Source: Paracoccaceae bacterium
GTDB taxonomy: Bacteria > Pseudomonadota > Alphaproteobacteria > Rhodobacterales > Rhodobacteraceae
Assembly (NCBI GenBank): GCA_002400675.1
Contig: NVQY01000189.1
Span: forward strand, 1-7,894
Direction: 5' to 3'
DNA length: 7,894 nucleotides
Numbering within the stretch: the first letter of the stretch is position 1; every line of letters starts with the position of its first letter. This document shows positions 7,827 to 7,894 of the stretch, in pieces. The notes under the pieces are model-generated. The model was not told the origin of the DNA and searched no databases. It saw only the letters and a list, made by a program, of their open reading frames with translations. The position numbers and the translations under genes were made by a program.

Positions 7827-7852
7827 GCGCGTTTTGAGCGTTTTGTACGCGC
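7827..7852 (+). terminator. Weak hairpin downstream of dddP, doubtful terminator
   Basis: GCGCGT (7827-7832) pairs perfectly with ACGCGC (7847-7852) across a 14-nt T-rich loop. No T-run follows directly; the next T-runs are at 7873-7878 and 7886-7890. It may contribute to ending dddP transcription but is not a classic intrinsic terminator. The rest of the tail to 7894 is AT-rich and holds no gene that I can see. Confidence 0.3.
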
Positions 7853-7894
7853 ACTTCAGGTAATTTCTGCCGTTTTTTACAAACCTTTTTGTTA

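Overview
The window looks like a chromosomal segment of a marine alphaproteobacterium of the Rhodobacterales (Roseobacter group). The main reason is a full-length gene that reads as DddP, the DMSP lyase of the M24 metallopeptidase fold known from marine roseobacters. The glutamine synthetase, the DUF3445 protein and the moderately GC-rich base composition fit the same lineage. Most of it is ordinary, densely coded DNA. I see no insertion sequence, tRNA, rRNA, CRISPR array, phage gene or toxin-antitoxin pair.

Layout from left to right. (1) The 3' half of glnA (type I glutamine synthetase, + strand) ends at 781, followed by a small hairpin and a strong, apparently bidirectional intrinsic terminator. 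(2) An exported arylsulfatase-type sulfatase (873-2429, - strand) converges on glnA and is divergent from an AraC-family regulator (2562-3590, + strand). The 132-bp gap between the divergent starts holds a 14-bp direct repeat with one mismatch, which is a candidate operator. (3) An MltB-type (GH103) lytic murein transglycosylase with a signal peptide (3686-4486, +). (4) An unrecognised 297-aa protein with a C-terminal membrane hairpin (4703-5596, +), whose first codons carry a perfect 15-bp tandem duplication. (5) A DUF3445 / heme-dependent oxidative N-demethylase-like protein (5600-6337, -), converging with the previous gene with only 3 bp between stop codons. (6) dddP (6462-7802, +), divergent from the DUF3445 gene, with two dyad-symmetric elements in the gap. 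(7) A 92-bp tail with a run of ten C and a weak hairpin.

Two small functional modules stand out. The first is the regulator/sulfatase pair, probably for desulfating an organic sulfate ester outside the cytoplasm. The second is the dddP/DUF3445 divergent pair, where DMSP cleavage to DMS and acrylate sits beside a possible methylamine demethylase-like enzyme. The grouping within each module is inferred from gene order only. No gene in the window is an obvious new biological system; the unknown membrane-hairpin protein and the dddP neighbourhood deserve the most attention.
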